Source: Bacteroidia bacterium | Lineage (GTDB): Bacteria; Bacteroidota; Bacteroidia; B-17B0; Aurantibacillaceae | DNA length: 64,000 nucleotides | Direction of reading: 5' to 3' | Assembly: GCA_022842625.1 (NCBI GenBank) | Contig: JALHPG010000005.1 | Span: 1 to 64,000 of the forward strand | Shown here: positions 54,165 to 64,000 of the stretch, piece by piece | Layout of the letters: each line of letters starts with the position of its first letter | Position numbering within the stretch: position 1 is the first letter of the stretch | Translations under genes and position numbers: made by a program | Notes under the pieces: model-generated | Database searches by the model: none | What the model saw: the letters and a program-made list of their open reading frames with translations, nothing else | Told to the model about the DNA's origin: nothing

Positions 54165-57100
54165 TATCTAAATATGGTTAATGGTCCAACATATGGTGTT
54201 TTGTATGCCGGATGATTTAAATTAATAACATAATAATACGTTCCAACAGGTAGATCTTTTCCTTTGTATTTACCATCAAACTGTCCGTTGTAATTATTAT
54301 AAAAATACAATTGCTCACCCCAACGGTTATAGATCTCAACAGTATTATCCGGGAACTGATCTAAATTATCAATTATCCAAAGCTCATTTTTTGTATCCCC
54401 ATTCGGACTAAATCCATTAGGTATTTTTATAGTAGGGAACAAGAACACAGTCATTGTATCGCTATTTGTACATCCTGTTACCAGATCAATTACAGTAACT
54501 GTGTAAACAGTATTAACCGTGTTAGAAGCAACAGGGTTTTGTAAACTAGGATCATCCAGCGTAAATGAAGGCGACCAGGTTATTGAAACCGAGCCTGAAG
54601 TTGTTGGACTGCCTCCAATGGTAACCCCTGTAAATACAGGTATCGTATAGCTTGGCCCTGCGTCTACCGATGGTAAGCCAAAAGTATTCACTACTACAAA
54701 GTCAGTATCAGAGCAACCAACAACTGATGATGTTGCTACTAATACATATGTAAAAGAGCCCGGCGCTGTAGGCGGTGTTGGTGCAAAATAAGTTGAGTTA
54801 TTTGAAACAGAATTAGTAACATTAGGAAGCAAGTACCAATCAAAAGAAACTGCTCCAAAAGAATTTGTACCTGTTAAAGTTACTGATGGCGTAGGACAAA
54901 CAGTTTGATCATTTCCAGCTACAGCAATAACACTTATCGTTGGCACGATCAATAAAGTAGTATCTTTTCTGCAACCATTATTATCTGTTAAACTTAACGA
55001 ATAGTTTCCTGCAACTATTGAATTAATATTTTGTGTGCTTGCAGTAAATGATGATGGACCTGTCCAAGTGTATGTGTATGCCGGTGTGCCACCAATTACA
55101 CCAACACTTAATGATCCATCGGCAATAGAACTACATGACGAATTAGCAATTGTTGGCGTTAAAACAATAGAGGTCGGATTTATTAAACTAGTGCTTGCTG
55201 TAATAACACATCCGTTTGCATCCGTAACTGTTGCTGAATAAACGATGGCTGCAGTTGACGGACCAGGACATAACGAGAATTGCGGATTACTTGATCCGGA
55301 TGGAGACCATGTAAAGGTGTAAGGTAATGTCCCACCGCTAGGCACCAATGTAATTGCACCGTTGCAATCATTATGACATCTAGGTTGGGTAACATTCGTT
55401 AAACTTAATTGCAAAGGTTGATTTTGAGTTAGGGTAAATGATTGTATGGTTTTACATCCATTTGCGGCTGTAACTGTTAAAGTAATTACACCGGCGCCTA
55501 AACCACTAACGGTTGGCAAAGTGCCGCCATTACTCCAAGCATACGTCACAGGTATTGAAGTGCTTGTTCCTAATGCAGTTATAGATCCTGTTAATGCACC
55601 CGAACAAACAATGTTACTTTGAGTAAAGGTAATTACAGGTCCGTTAGTGTTATTTATCGCAAAAGCTTGCGTTTGAGGGCAACTCACTCCGGCGGTATTT
55701 GTAACAGTAACTGAATAATTGCCCGCACCAACATTTGTTAAAGAAGAAGTAATTCCGGGACCCGGTGACCAAGAATAAAAATAACCTCCAGGTGCTAAAG
55801 TAGGACTAACCACTACATTAATTGTTCCATTAGATGCGCCACAAGTTGGAGCACTAATTATTGGAGTAACAGTATACTGTATACCAGCATTAATATTTAC
55901 TGATGAAGTACGAATACAACCTTGCGCATCTGTCATTTGCAAGAAATAAGACCCCGGACATAAATTTGTAATTATTGAATTTGAAACAGCTGGCGCGATC
56001 CAGTTATAAGAAATTGGATTAGTACCGCCAACTGCAACTACAGTAGCAGCACCATTACATTGTCCGGCACATACTTCATTTTGTATAGTGGTTGTTTCTC
56101 CTGTAATACCGTTTGAACTGCTGATAATAACATTTTGTAATTGAGTACATAAATTATTATCAGTTACTAATACTTGATATAAACCTGCGCATAAATTAGT
56201 AGCAGTTGGTCCAACAGAACTTGAAGTCCAGCTATAAGTATATGGGCCTGTACCACCAGCGGCAGTTATTGTAGACGAACCATTACACAAATTACAAGAA
56301 GGTGATGCAACTGAATTTGTAGATGTGATCTGAGTAGGAGAAGTGATATTTGTTGTAAATGAGTTGAAACAGCCTATAGCATCTGTTGCAGTATAAGTAT
56401 AAGTACCATTACACAAATTTATTGCTGATGGCCCTGTTTGAGTATTACTCCACACATAAGTGATCGGGAAATTAGGACTGCCCGATATTGAAGTAACGCT
56501 TGCTGTTCCTAAACAATTTCCAAAACAAAGGTTATTAGTCACTGTTGATGTGGCCGTCATGTTTTGTACTCCCGGTAAATTAAGTGTTAAAGTAGAAGGA
56601 CAAAGATTAAAATCAGTGATCGTAATAGAATAATTTCCTGCACATGCATTTGTAAGTGTTGCATTTAAAGATGCGCCCGGACTCCATACATAGGTATAAG
56701 GACCGGTTCCTCCTGATGTATTTAAGGTAACCGAGCCGTTACATACACCATTACAAGTTGGGAAGGTGAGATTTGGTAAAACTGAAATAGCAGCAGGCTG
56801 AGCAATTACAACAGAATTAAATAGTATACAATTATTGGCATCTGTAATTTGAGCAGAATAAGTACCTGCACATAAATTCGTTTGAGGATTCACCGTAGAA
56901 GCAGAAGGTGGAACGATCCAACTAACAGTATAACCAGGAGTACCACCAACAATACCAACAGGATTAATTGATGCGGCGCCGGTACATTGCGCATTACAAG
57001 AAATACTTGAAGATGTTATTGGCGCAGCGCTCGGTCCATTTGAATTACTTAATGGAATAGAAACAGTATTTGTACAATTGTTTGCATCAGTAACGATCAC

Positions 57101-60100
57101 AGTATATACACCTGCAACTAAACCGGAAACCGCAGCATTTGTGCTTGATACAGGTGCTGTCCAAGAGAACGTATAGGCAGGAGTTCCACCAACCGGAATT
57201 GCGGTAATTGAACCATTTGCCGAACCACAAGTAGCCGGTGCAATAGATGTATTTACGTTTAATACCGGAGGATTAGTTAATGTAAAGGTTTGAACATCGG
57301 TACAACCATTGTTATCACTGATCGTTAATGTGTAATTTCCTGCGCATAAAGCATTTACTGTTGGAGAGTTTGGTGCTACAGGATTCCACGTATAATTTAC
57401 CGTACCAACTGCATTTACCGGTGTACTAATTGCAACACCATTACAATTACCGTTACATGCAGGATTTGTTGTTGTTACATTAGATAATAAAGCCGGTGGA
57501 TTAACCAAATTTGCAACACCACTGGCAATACAACCTGCGGCATCAATTGCAGTTAACGTATATGTGCCTGCATTTAAATTTGTAGGATTTTGTCCAACGC
57601 CTGAAGCTACCCAGTTAAAACTAACGGTTCCTTGATTGCCGGACAATAAAGTTGTTATACTTCCTGTTGAGGCGCCGTTACATAATGGACTAGTAGGTGT
57701 AAGTGTAACATTAAATGCACTTGGAGTTGTAATTGTAAAGCCTGTAGCCGAAGTACAGCCGTTTGCATCAACAACCGTTCCTGTATAATTACCTGCACAT
57801 AAATTGCCTAAAGTTGAAGTAGTTGCAGGACCATTAGACCAGCTAAAGCTATAAGTAGGTGTTCCGCCTGCAACATTTATAGAAGCAGTTGCGTTACATG
57901 AATTAGAACAGCTTGCATTTACAGATGTTAAAGTAGTAGTTAATGCAGTTGGCTGAGTGATAGTAACTACCGTTGAAATTGGACAACCATTTAGATCACT
58001 TGCATTAACAGTATACGATGCAGGGCATAAATTAAAAATATTCGGATTAGTTGATCCTGTAAAAGTTACAACCGGCAACCAGGTAAACGTTATAGGTGCT
58101 GTACCCCCACTTCCGGAAACATTTATTGATCCATTACACGCGGCATTACATAAAACGTTACTCGCTGTAGTAGTTAATGTTAAGGCAGCCGGCTGTGTAA
58201 TCGCAAAAGTAAATTGTCGCGGACAAAGATTTGCATCTGTAATATTTAAAGTATAGTTACCAATATTTAAATTTGTTACAGTAGAAGTACCCTGACCGGT
58301 AATTGGTGGGGCTACCGGCAACCAATTAAAAGTATAACCTGGTGTTCCACCAGATGGCACAACTGTAATTGACCCATTAGCAGAGCCAAAACATCTTACA
58401 GGTGTTACCGTAGAATTAATTGTTACCGATGCGGCAGGTTGAACAATACCAATTGATTGTGAAGTTACACAGCCGTTACCATCTGTAACAGAAATATTAT
58501 AAGTTCCGGTATTTAAACCACTTGCCGTTGATGTATTACCAATAGTTGTAAAACCAACAACCGGTGTCCATGTAAATGTAAACGGCCCTGTTCCGGAGGC
58601 TGTAACCGTTGCTCCACCTGTACTTGATCCAAAACAAGTTACAGATTGACTGTTAATTGTTAAAGTTGGTCCTGAAGGATTTGTTAATACTGCCGAAACC
58701 GTTGTAGAACAAGGCCCATCAGTAATTGTAACAGTGTAAGGGCCCGCTAATAAACTGGTATAACAACTTGTGGTACCACCAACGCCGCCGGCAGGACTCC
58801 ATGCAAAAGTATAAGGACCCGCACTGCCACTTGGGCCGCCACTTGGTGTCACACATATACTACCGTTATTAACGATACAGGCAGAAGGATTAGTTGTTGT
58901 GAATGTTGCAGAAATAGAAGGTGTAGAAGTGATGTTAAATATTTGTGTTTTTGAACAACCATTGGCATCAGTGACCCTTAAAGTGTAAGTTCCAATACAC
59001 AAGTTGCTAAGATTAGCAGTTGTAATAGATCCCGGACTCCAAGAATACGTTAATAAACCTGTTCCGCCGGAAGCATTTGAATTAATTGCACCATTACAAT
59101 TTCCAAAACAGTTTACATTGGTTTGCGTTGGTGCTATAATTATATCGGGTGGATTAGTAAAGGTAATAGTGCCCGTGTTTGAACATCCCAATTGATCCTG
59201 AACTAAAACGGTATATGTTCCGGCACATAAATTGGTTGCTGTTTGTGAAGTTTGTGAAGGTGTTGTTGCAGACCATGTGTATGTATATGGCAAAGTTCCA
59301 CCCAATGCATTTGCTGTTGCGGAACCCGTGCATACTCCAAAACATTGTATTCCCGCCCCTGCAGTAACAACAGTAACACTAACGGTTTGCGCAACACCTG
59401 CTGTTGCTGTAGCAGTACATCCTTGACTATCTGTTACAACAACTGTATAATTACCCGGACACAATGAACTAACGGCTGCATTTGTTCCAACAGTTGCGGC
59501 TAAAGAATTTGTCCACACAAAAGTATATCCGGGAGTACCATTTGAAGCCGTAACAGTTGAAGCGCCGGTACAAGCGTTACAACTTGATTGTAATCCTGTA
59601 ATAGCAGCAGATAAAGCAATTGGAGATACAATAGTGAAATTGATAGATTGCGAACAACCATTTGCATCCGTTACATTTGCAATATAATTTCCTGCGCATA
59701 ATCCGGAAATAATACCTGTTGCATTATTAATTATTGGGAAGGTGTTAAATTGATAATTATATGGACCAGTTCCACCAACTGCTGTTATTGTTGCAGATCC
59801 ATTGCAGCTTCCTGCACACGAAGTAGAAGTAGTGTTTTGTGTTAAAGTAATTGAAGATGGAGAAGTTACTGTGGCTGTAGCTGATTTAGTACAACCTTGA
59901 TTATCGGTAACAATCAAAGTGTAATTTCCTATACATAAACCTACGTTTGGATTACCTGTTGGACCGTTTGACCAATTTAACGTATAACCGGGCGTTCCTC
60001 CAGATACAACTCCAGATAAAACACCATTACAACTAGAAAAACAAGAAACACTCGTTGTGTTAATAGTAACAGTCATATCAGTTGGCTGCAATAAACTTGT

Positions 60101-63100
60101 TGTTAATGTTCCAACACAACCGTTCGCATCAGTTACAGTAAACGTATAATTTCCTGCACATTGCCCCGCTAATGCACCACCGGCAACTGTTCCTGTAGGT
60201 GTTGTCCAAACAAAAGAATATAAAGGGGTTCCTCCTAAAGCGCTTCCGGCAAGTGTACCATTACAAGAATTAAAACAAGTAATGGAGGTTGAACTAATTG
60301 ACGGCACTAAAGGGTTTGGCTGCGCAATATTAACCGTGAAAGATTGTCTGCAACCGGCGCCATAGCCAACAGTTAACGTATAAACACCTGCTGAAAGATT
60401 AACATAGGATGGAGGCGCAATAACAGTTGACGTAGATGATGTTAAGGTAAATGTATACGGCCCTGGCTGACCGCCAAGCACAACACCGATCGATCCTGTA
60501 GGCACACCATTACAACTTAAACTCGCCGTAGAAAAAACAGCTGTTAAACTTGCAGGTTGACTAATAGTAATAACGGTAGAAGTTACGCAAAGTGAAGCAT
60601 CTGTAATTGAAGCAGTGTAACTTCCAACACATAAACCGCTAATGATACCGGTTGTATTTGTTGTAACCGGTAGTGTATTAAACTGAAAAGTGTAAGGTGG
60701 ATTTCCCCCTAAAACAGTAACCGTGCCGGATCCATCGCAATTACCAATACAAGAAACAGAAGTGGTATTTTGAGTAACCGTAAATTGTTGTGGGGCAGTA
60801 ATAGTTGCTGTTTGAGTTTTTGTACAGCCTAATGCATCCAAAACAGTTAATGTATAAGCTCCGGCAGCTAAATTTGTATTTGGATTACCTATTGGTCCGT
60901 TAGACCAAGTTAATGTATAACCGGGCGTTCCGCCTAAAACATTTGCAGATAAAATACCATTAGTTCCGCCAAAGCATGAAACGTTAGTTGGCGTTATAGT
61001 TATTGTAATATCAGGTGGTGAAGCTAAATTGGTTGTTTGAGTTGCAATACAGTTATTCGCATCTGTAACTTGAAGCGTATAATTACCGGCACATAAATTT
61101 ACCTGAGCTGCACCTACCAATGTTCCTGTTGGTGTTGTCCATAAAAAGGTGTAAGCCGGAGTACCACCCACTGCACTACCATTTAACGTACCAATACAAT
61201 TATTAAAACATGTTAGTGATGTTGAAACTATTGAAGGTACTAAAGCTGATGGCGGCTGGGCAATAACAATTGCAAAGGTTTGTGTACAGCCTGCGCCGTA
61301 ACCAATAGTTAAAGTATAATTACCTGCTGGTAAATTAATATATGGCGGAGCTGCGACCACTGTTGCGGTTGAAGAAGTTAAGGTAAAAGTGAATGGTCCG
61401 GAAGCTAAAGGAGTTGGTGTAGCATTTATTGTTCCTGTACTTCCTCCAAAACAACTAACACTACCTGTGGTTATATTAGCTGTAACACTTGATGGCTGAG
61501 TAATAGTAACAACGGTAGAAGTAGGGCAATTTGAAGCGTCTCTAACAGCAATTGTATAACTTCCAACACATAAAGTATTAATTGACGCGGCATTTTGTCC
61601 GCCCGGCGTCCATGTAAAACTGAATGGAGCACCATTTCCACCCGAAGGTGTAACAGTTGCGCCCCCATTACATAATCCAAAACAGGTAATACTTTGCGAT
61701 GTAGCAGTAATACTTAATGCAGGTGGTTGTGTTATATTTACTATGGCGGTGGTTGAACAACCAACGGCATCTGTAACAGAAACAGTATAACTTCCCGGAC
61801 CTAAATTATTAACTGTTGTTGAGTTTGCTGCAATTGTAGAAGGACCGGCTGCAATCCATGTGGTTACATAACCCGGAGTTCCACCTGTTACAGAAACAGA
61901 CGCACTACCGTTTGTTAATCCATTACAAGAAACATTTGTAAAAGTTGGGGTTATAGTTATTGGAGGAGGAGATGTTAAGGTAAAAGTTTGAGGAGTTATT
62001 GTACAATTTTGAGCGTCTTTTATGGTTACAGTATGTGTTCCGGCGCATAGGTTCGTAATTCCGGCAAGCGATCCTGCTTGTGGCGCCCAAGTATAACTGT
62101 AAGGCCCTGTACCTCCACTCACCGCAACAGAAGCGGCGCCGGTGCAAAGCCCGCCGCAGGTAATAGCTGTTTGGGTTTTAATAGCGGATAATGGTGGTGG
62201 TTGTGTAATATTAAAACTGGAGTTAATTGAACAACTCTGAGTATCAATAACAGTAAATGTTACTATTCCGGGAGAAAGACCGCCCAATGTTGCAGAGCCA
62301 GCAGCAGGAACTGTAAATGAACCGCCGGGCGTAAATGTTACTGTATAACCGGGCGTTCCGTTAATTGGAGATAAGGTAAAAGAGCCGTTTGAAGCAGAAT
62401 TACAAGTCACACTAGATGTGATAGACGTGGAACTTAAAGCTAAAGGCTGAGTTAAATTATTTGTAAATGTTCTTATGCAACCTTTTGTATCTACAACTAC
62501 GAATGTATTTATACCTGCACATAAATTTGTAAACGTAGATAAACCAGATACAACGGGAATTCCAGGGCCTCCATTCACGGTAACTGTATACGGTGGAACG
62601 CTACCATTAATGTTACTTGTTATAGATCCGTTACAATCTCCAAAACATTTTGGCTGAACAGTAAGCGGATTAATTGGAACAAAATTTATTGCGGATACCC
62701 CTTGAACTTGAGCGGCATTCGAAAAGGCAATGGGAACAGCACCTGAAAAAACGATAACGTCAAAAAAGTCAACGCAAGAGCATAAACCAGAGATGGTATA
62801 AGTGCCCGCAGTAGGAACAGATACAAGTGTAGGCGTTACACATGAAGGGTTATTCCATTGAAGAACATAAGGACCGGGGGTACACGAAGCATCAATGTTT
62901 AATATTAATTGTCCGTCACATGCGCCCGAACAAGAAATACCAACCGCAGTAAGTGTTGCCCCACAAGCCATGATGGCCGAATTATTTGAATTAATGATCT
63001 TATAGTCGTTTCCTAAATTTGCTTGTGGCGCGATCTTGTATTTTGATGGATCAGTTTGGTAGGCTTTGATCAAAAATTTATCAGAAACAAAATCTGCATT

Positions 63101-63739
63101 ATTCCCAATTTCAATGCGGTTATTAACATCTAAATTCCCACGTGTTACTTCGAAGTTTACTTGGTTTTTATTGGCGTAAAAATCGCCTGTTTTAATAGAT
63201 GAAGAAATAACTTTATAATTTCCTGAATTAAAATTTAAAGAATTAGCATTTGCAATATTTATGTTTTTTAAATTCCAATTACCATTCTCAAACACAACGT
63301 CTCCTTCATAAGAAGCGGCATTAAAACGAACGTTGTTATAGTGAGATGACCCTGACTTAAAAACTAATTTTGAGTTGGTTTTAAAGTCTGTTTTGTAATT
63401 TAATTCGAAATCACCGGAAATATTAATTTCAGTGAACTTTGACCCAACAACAGTATAATTTACAAAATCATTGGTAAATTTTAATGATCTGCAATTATTT
63501 ACACCAACAATAGTAACAACAGGATTTGTGAAGTTTTGGGTTGAATTATCATCAAAAACAAGATCATTAATCGCTGATGGAATTTTGTTTGCAGCCGATC
63601 CACCGGAAGTTAAACTCCAATGATTACCATCATTAAAGTTTCCGCTTCCACCAACCCAATAAAGGGTTTGAGCCTTAAAAAGCAGAAAAGTAAAACAATA
63701 TAATAAAGTTAGTATAGATCTTTTGTTTCCCAAATACAT
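54164..63739 (-). CDS. Giant SprB-like repeat adhesin with T9SS type B C-terminal domain
   Basis: 3191 residues. A signal peptide (to LFKAQ, about 24) is followed by a beta-helix-like N-terminal region (about 25-255; YWVGGSGNFNDGNHWS at the start). From about residue 262 to 2930 run about 34 SprB-type repeats of 75-85 residues, each of the form C.G.C.G......GGT.PYT..W ... LC.G.YT..VTD..GC, usually with three or four Cys. Two PKD-like domains (about 2935-3100) and a gliding-motility-associated sorting domain (about 3105-3191; PNGFSPNGDTKNELWIIDN, VEIYNRWGEQLYFY, LPVGTYYYVINL) end it. It should be exported by T9SS and displayed as a long surface filament, with the coupled SprF-like protein downstream. 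Whether it moves for gliding is unknown. Confidence 0.94.
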   Translation of the reverse strand: MYLGNKRSILTLLYCFTFLLFKAQTLYWVGGSGNFNDGNHWSLTSGGSAANKIPSAINDLVFDDNSTQNFTNPVVTIVGVNNCRSLKFTNDFVNYTVVGSKFTEINISGDFELNYKTDFKTNSKLVFKSGSSHYNNVRFNAASYEGDVVFENGNWNLKNINIANANSLNFNSGNYKVISSSIKTGDFYANKNQVNFEVTRGNLDVNNRIEIGNNADFVSDKFLIKAYQTDPSKYKIAPQANLGNDYKIINSNNSAIMACGATLTAVGISCSGACDGQLILNIDASCTPGPYVLQWNNPSCVTPTLVSVPTAGTYTISGLCSCVDFFDVIVFSGAVPIAFSNAAQVQGVSAINFVPINPLTVQPKCFGDCNGSITSNINGSVPPYTVTVNGGPGIPVVSGLSTFTNLCAGINTFVVVDTKGCIRTFTNNLTQPLALSSTSITSSVTCNSASNGSFTLSPINGTPGYTVTFTPGGSFTVPAAGSATLGGLSPGIVTFTVIDTQSCSINSSFNITQPPPLSAIKTQTAITCGGLCTGAASVAVSGGTGPYSYTWAPQAGSLAGITNLCAGTHTVTIKDAQNCTITPQTFTLTSPPPITITPTFTNVSCNGLTNGSASVSVTGGTPGYVTTWIAAGPSTIAANSTTVNNLGPGSYTVSVTDAVGCSTTAIVNITQPPALSITATSQSITCFGLCNGGATVTPSGGNGAPFSFTWTPGGQNAASINTLCVGSYTIAVRDASNCPTSTVVTITQPSSVTANITTGSVSCFGGSTGTINATPTPLASGPFTFTLTSSTATVVAAPPYINLPAGNYTLTIGYGAGCTQTFAIVIAQPPSALVPSIVSTSLTCFNNCIGTLNGSAVGGTPAYTFLWTTPTGTLVGAAQVNLCAGNYTLQVTDANNCIATQTTNLASPPDITITITPTNVSCFGGTNGILSANVLGGTPGYTLTWSNGPIGNPNTNLAAGAYTLTVLDALGCTKTQTATITAPQQFTVTQNTTSVSCIGNCDGSGTVTVLGGNPPYTFQFNTLPVTTNTTGIISGLCVGSYTASITDASLCVTSTVITISQPASLTAVFSTASLSCNGVPTGSIGVVLGGQPGPYTFTLTSSTSTVIAPPSYVNLSAGVYTLTVGYGAGCRQSFTVNIAQPNPLVPSISSTSITCFNSCNGTLAGSALGGTPLYSFVWTTPTGTVAGGALAGQCAGNYTFTVTDANGCVGTLTTSLLQPTDMTVTINTTSVSCFSSCNGVLSGVVSGGTPGYTLNWSNGPTGNPNVGLCIGNYTLIVTDNQGCTKSATATVTSPSSITLTQNTTSTSCAGSCNGSATITAVGGTGPYNYQFNTFPIINNATGIISGLCAGNYIANVTDANGCSQSINFTIVSPIALSAAITGLQSSCNACTGASTVTASNGTPGYTFVWTNSLAATVGTNAAVSSLCPGNYTVVVTDSQGCTATATAGVAQTVSVTVVTAGAGIQCFGVCTGSATANALGGTLPYTYTWSATTPSQTSQTATNLCAGTYTVLVQDQLGCSNTGTITFTNPPDIIIAPTQTNVNCFGNCNGAINSNASGGTGLLTYSWSPGSITTANLSNLCIGTYTLRVTDANGCSKTQIFNITSTPSISATFTTTNPSACIVNNGSICVTPSGGPSGSAGPYTFAWSPAGGVGGTTSCYTSLLAGPYTVTITDGPCSTTVSAVLTNPSGPTLTINSQSVTCFGSSTGGATVTASGTGPFTFTWTPVVGFTTIGNTSTASGLNTGTYNISVTDGNGCVTSQSIGIVQPAASVTINSTVTPVRCFGSANGSITVVPSGGTPGYTFNWLPVAPPITGQGTSTVTNLNIGNYTLNITDANLCPRQFTFAITQPAALTLTTTASNVLCNAACNGSINVSGSGGTAPITFTWLPVVTFTGSTNPNIFNLCPASYTVNASDLNGCPISTVVTITQPTALTTTLTSVNASCSNSCNATASINVAGGTPTYSFSWSNGPATTSTLGNLCAGNYTGTVVDANGCTSATGFTITTPSAFNVTLTPTSPLCNGASTGSITTLLSGNQGTVSFNWVASGVGQNPTNLNAGTYTLTAIDAAGCIASGVANLVNPPALLSNVTTTNPACNGNCNGVAISTPVNAVGTVNYTWNPVAPNSPTVNALCAGNYTLTISDNNGCTDVQTFTLTNPPVLNVNTSIAPATCGSANGSITAIPVGGTPAYTFSWTAPVSSTNAAVSGLVAGVYTVIVTDANNCTNTVSIPLSNSNGPSAAPITSSSISCNAQCTGAASINPVGIVGGTPGYTVSWIVPPSASTVNPQTNLCAGTYSAQITDANNCILFNSVVIAQPAAISVLPNLTFPTCNGVCNGSVTLNTSGGTGPYTYVWSPGASLNATLTNACAGNYSITITDFNLCPSTLTLNLPGVQNMTATSTVTNNLCFGNCLGTASVTSISGSPNFPITYVWSNTQTGPSAINLCNGTYTYTATDAIGCFNSFTTNITSPTQITSTNSVASPSCNLCNGSSTITAAGGTGPYTYSWTSSSVGPTATNLCAGLYQVLVTDNNLCTQLQNVIISSSNGITGETTTIQNEVCAGQCNGAATVVAVGGTNPISYNWIAPAVSNSIITNLCPGSYFLQMTDAQGCIRTSSVNINAGIQYTVTPIISAPTCGASNGTINVVVSPTLAPGGYFYSWSPGPGITSSLTNVGAGNYSVTVTNTAGVSCPQTQAFAINNTNGPVITFTQSNIVCSGALTGSITALGTSTSIPVTYAWSNGGTLPTVSGLGAGVITLTVTAANGCKTIQSFTLTQNQPLQLSLTNVTQPRCHNDCNGAITLVPSGGTLPYTFTWSPSGSSNPQFSLCPGPSTAAIVYSATVTDANGCVITASTSLINPTSIVLTPTIANSSCSSIADGSLSVGVIGGTPAYTYTWTGPSSFTASTQNINSIVAGNYSLSLTDNNGCRKDTTLLIVPTISVIAVAGNDQTVCPTPSVTLTGTNSFGAVSFDWYLLPNVTNSVSNNSTYFAPTPPTAPGSFTYVLVATSSVVGCSDTDFVVVNTFGLPSVDAGPSYTIPVFTGVTIGGSPTTSGSVSITWSPSFTLDDPSLQNPVASNTVNTVYTVTVIDLVTGCTNSDTMTVFLFPTIKIPNGFSPNGDTKNELWIIDNLDQFPDNTVEIYNRWGEQLYFYNNYNGQFDGKYKGKDLPVGTYYYVINLNHPAYKTPYVGPLTIFR
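59606..61477 (-). repeat. Tandem duplication of a four-repeat block in the giant adhesin
   Basis: Repeat units counted from the N-terminus: units 7-10 (residues 755-1067, nt 61477-60539) align in order with units 11-14 (residues 1068-1378, nt 60538-59606). Matching phrases include TFTLTSSTATVV / TFTLTSSTSTVI, YTLTIGYGAGC / YTLTVGYGAGC, TTPTGTLVGAA / TTPTGTVAGGA, YTLTWSNGPIGNPN / YTLNWSNGPTGNPN and TGIISGLCVGSY / TGIISGLCAGNY. Blocks are 313 and 311 residues. The copies are clearly diverged at the protein level, so the event is old. Confidence 0.8.
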
Positions 63740-63759
63740 ATAATTTAACTTATTTTACG

Positions 63760-63791
63760 AAAATATAGTTTAATTGGTTACTAATTTACAA
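63760..63791 (-). promoter_or_regulatory. Putative promoter of the giant adhesin and SprF-like gene
   Basis: On the minus strand TTG (63791-63789) is followed after 21 nt by TATATTTT (63767-63760), one base off TAnnTTTG at its last position. It leaves about 20 nt to the ATG at 63739. Confidence 0.4.
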
Positions 63792-63860
63792 CAAATAACA
63801 ACATAATTAACAATTTAACGGTTCAAACTTTAACATTTCAAACTTATATAACTACTGCTC

Positions 63861-64000
63861 ATGAGCCAAGAAGAAAAAAATCCCTGGAAAACCCTCAATT
63901 CAGAAATAAAATTTGAAACACCCTGGATAAAAGTAACTAAACACGATGTGCTCAATCCCGCCGGGAAACCGGGTTTATATGGTGTTGTGACTTTCAAAAA
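63861..64000 (+). CDS. NUDIX hydrolase, N-terminal part, cut by window edge
   Basis: An ATG at 63861 opens a frame that runs off the right edge after 46 codons: MSQEEKNPWKTLNSEIKF, then ETPWIKVTKHDVLNPAGKPG and LYGVVTFK. This beginning (NPWKTL ... PWI.V..D.V.NPAGKPG.YGVV.F) is typical of Bacteroidota NUDIX hydrolases of the ADP-ribose pyrophosphatase type, which cleave nucleoside diphosphate derivatives. The NUDIX box itself lies beyond the window, so activity cannot be checked. It is divergent from the giant adhesin gene. Confidence 0.75.
   Translation, partial: MSQEEKNPWKTLNSEIKFETPWIKVTKHDVLNPAGKPGLYGVVTFK

Noticed and set aside
59606-61477. Possibility that the block duplication is an assembly artefact
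   Set aside because: The two blocks differ at many residues in every unit, so they are not duplicate reads of one sequence.
54164-63739. Several open frames of 60-100 codons on the opposite strand and other frames of the giant adhesin
   Set aside because: They are a by-product of repetitive codon use in the SprB repeats; no start context, signal or family match.
1-64000. tRNA, rRNA, CRISPR arrays, complete insertion sequences or prophage genes
   Set aside because: None found on reading intergenic regions; most gaps are short and the long ones (1-360, 51070-51558) contain no such signal.

Overview
The window reads as about 64 kb of chromosome from a low-GC member of the Bacteroidota (Bacteroidetes). 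The evidence is an alternative complex III operon (actABCDEF) joined to cytochrome oxidase genes, two secreted proteins with type IX secretion (CHU_C / gliding-motility-associated) C-terminal domains, a PorP/SprF-family partner protein, Bacteroidota-type promoters (TTG-N19-TAnnTTTG), a UbiA-type GGGP prenyltransferase, and many signal peptides ending in '.AQ'. The genus cannot be fixed from sequence alone. No rRNA, tRNA, CRISPR array or complete insertion sequence was seen.

Layout. 1-360: the last codons of a probable site-specific recombinase, then two palindromic repeats and the icd terminator. 361-6491: isocitrate dehydrogenase, phosphatidylserine decarboxylase, a large outer-membrane protein and a small secreted protein. 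6492-12641 (minus strand): M20 amidohydrolase, half-size TauE/SafE protein, a propeller-plus-barrel outer-membrane protein and a DUF2130 protein. 12718-17594 (plus): sixA-like phosphatase, ppk1, ppx, diadenylate cyclase and slyD, a polyphosphate plus c-di-AMP cluster. 17648-25503: YD-like secreted protein, thioredoxin-domain YyaL-type protein, a MacA-like adaptor coupled to tsaB, then an ECF sigma factor with an overlapping membrane TPR partner, divergent from a barrel-less TonB-plug protein. 25544-34310 (minus): a long tightly packed run purD-ccmB-ccmC-ccmD-ccmE-ccmF-DUF2520-kdsC-ubiA-maf. 34352-39430: a very basic secreted protein, a T9SS-exported Fn3-like protein, a VWA protein and an LpxR-like lipid A deacylase. 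39533-51069 (minus): act operon followed by cox subunits II and I, ending at a strong terminator. 51559-53223: a protein of unknown function. 53244-63739 (minus): a PorP/SprF protein coupled to a 3191-residue SprB-like adhesin. 63861 to the end: start of a NUDIX hydrolase.

How it fits together. Much of the window serves aerobic respiration: the ccm genes attach heme to the c-type cytochromes encoded in actA and actE; alternative complex III oxidises quinol and hands electrons to the adjacent oxidase. A second theme is the cell surface: secreted and outer-membrane proteins, a lipid A modifying enzyme and a giant repeat adhesin delivered by T9SS.

The observations most worth following are the sigma/TPR/plug-only module around 22.9-25.5 kb with a perfect 12-bp inverted repeat in its divergent promoter region, the ancient 4-unit block duplication inside the giant adhesin, the six-heme ActA, and palindromic repeats that overlap or abut the ends of genes.
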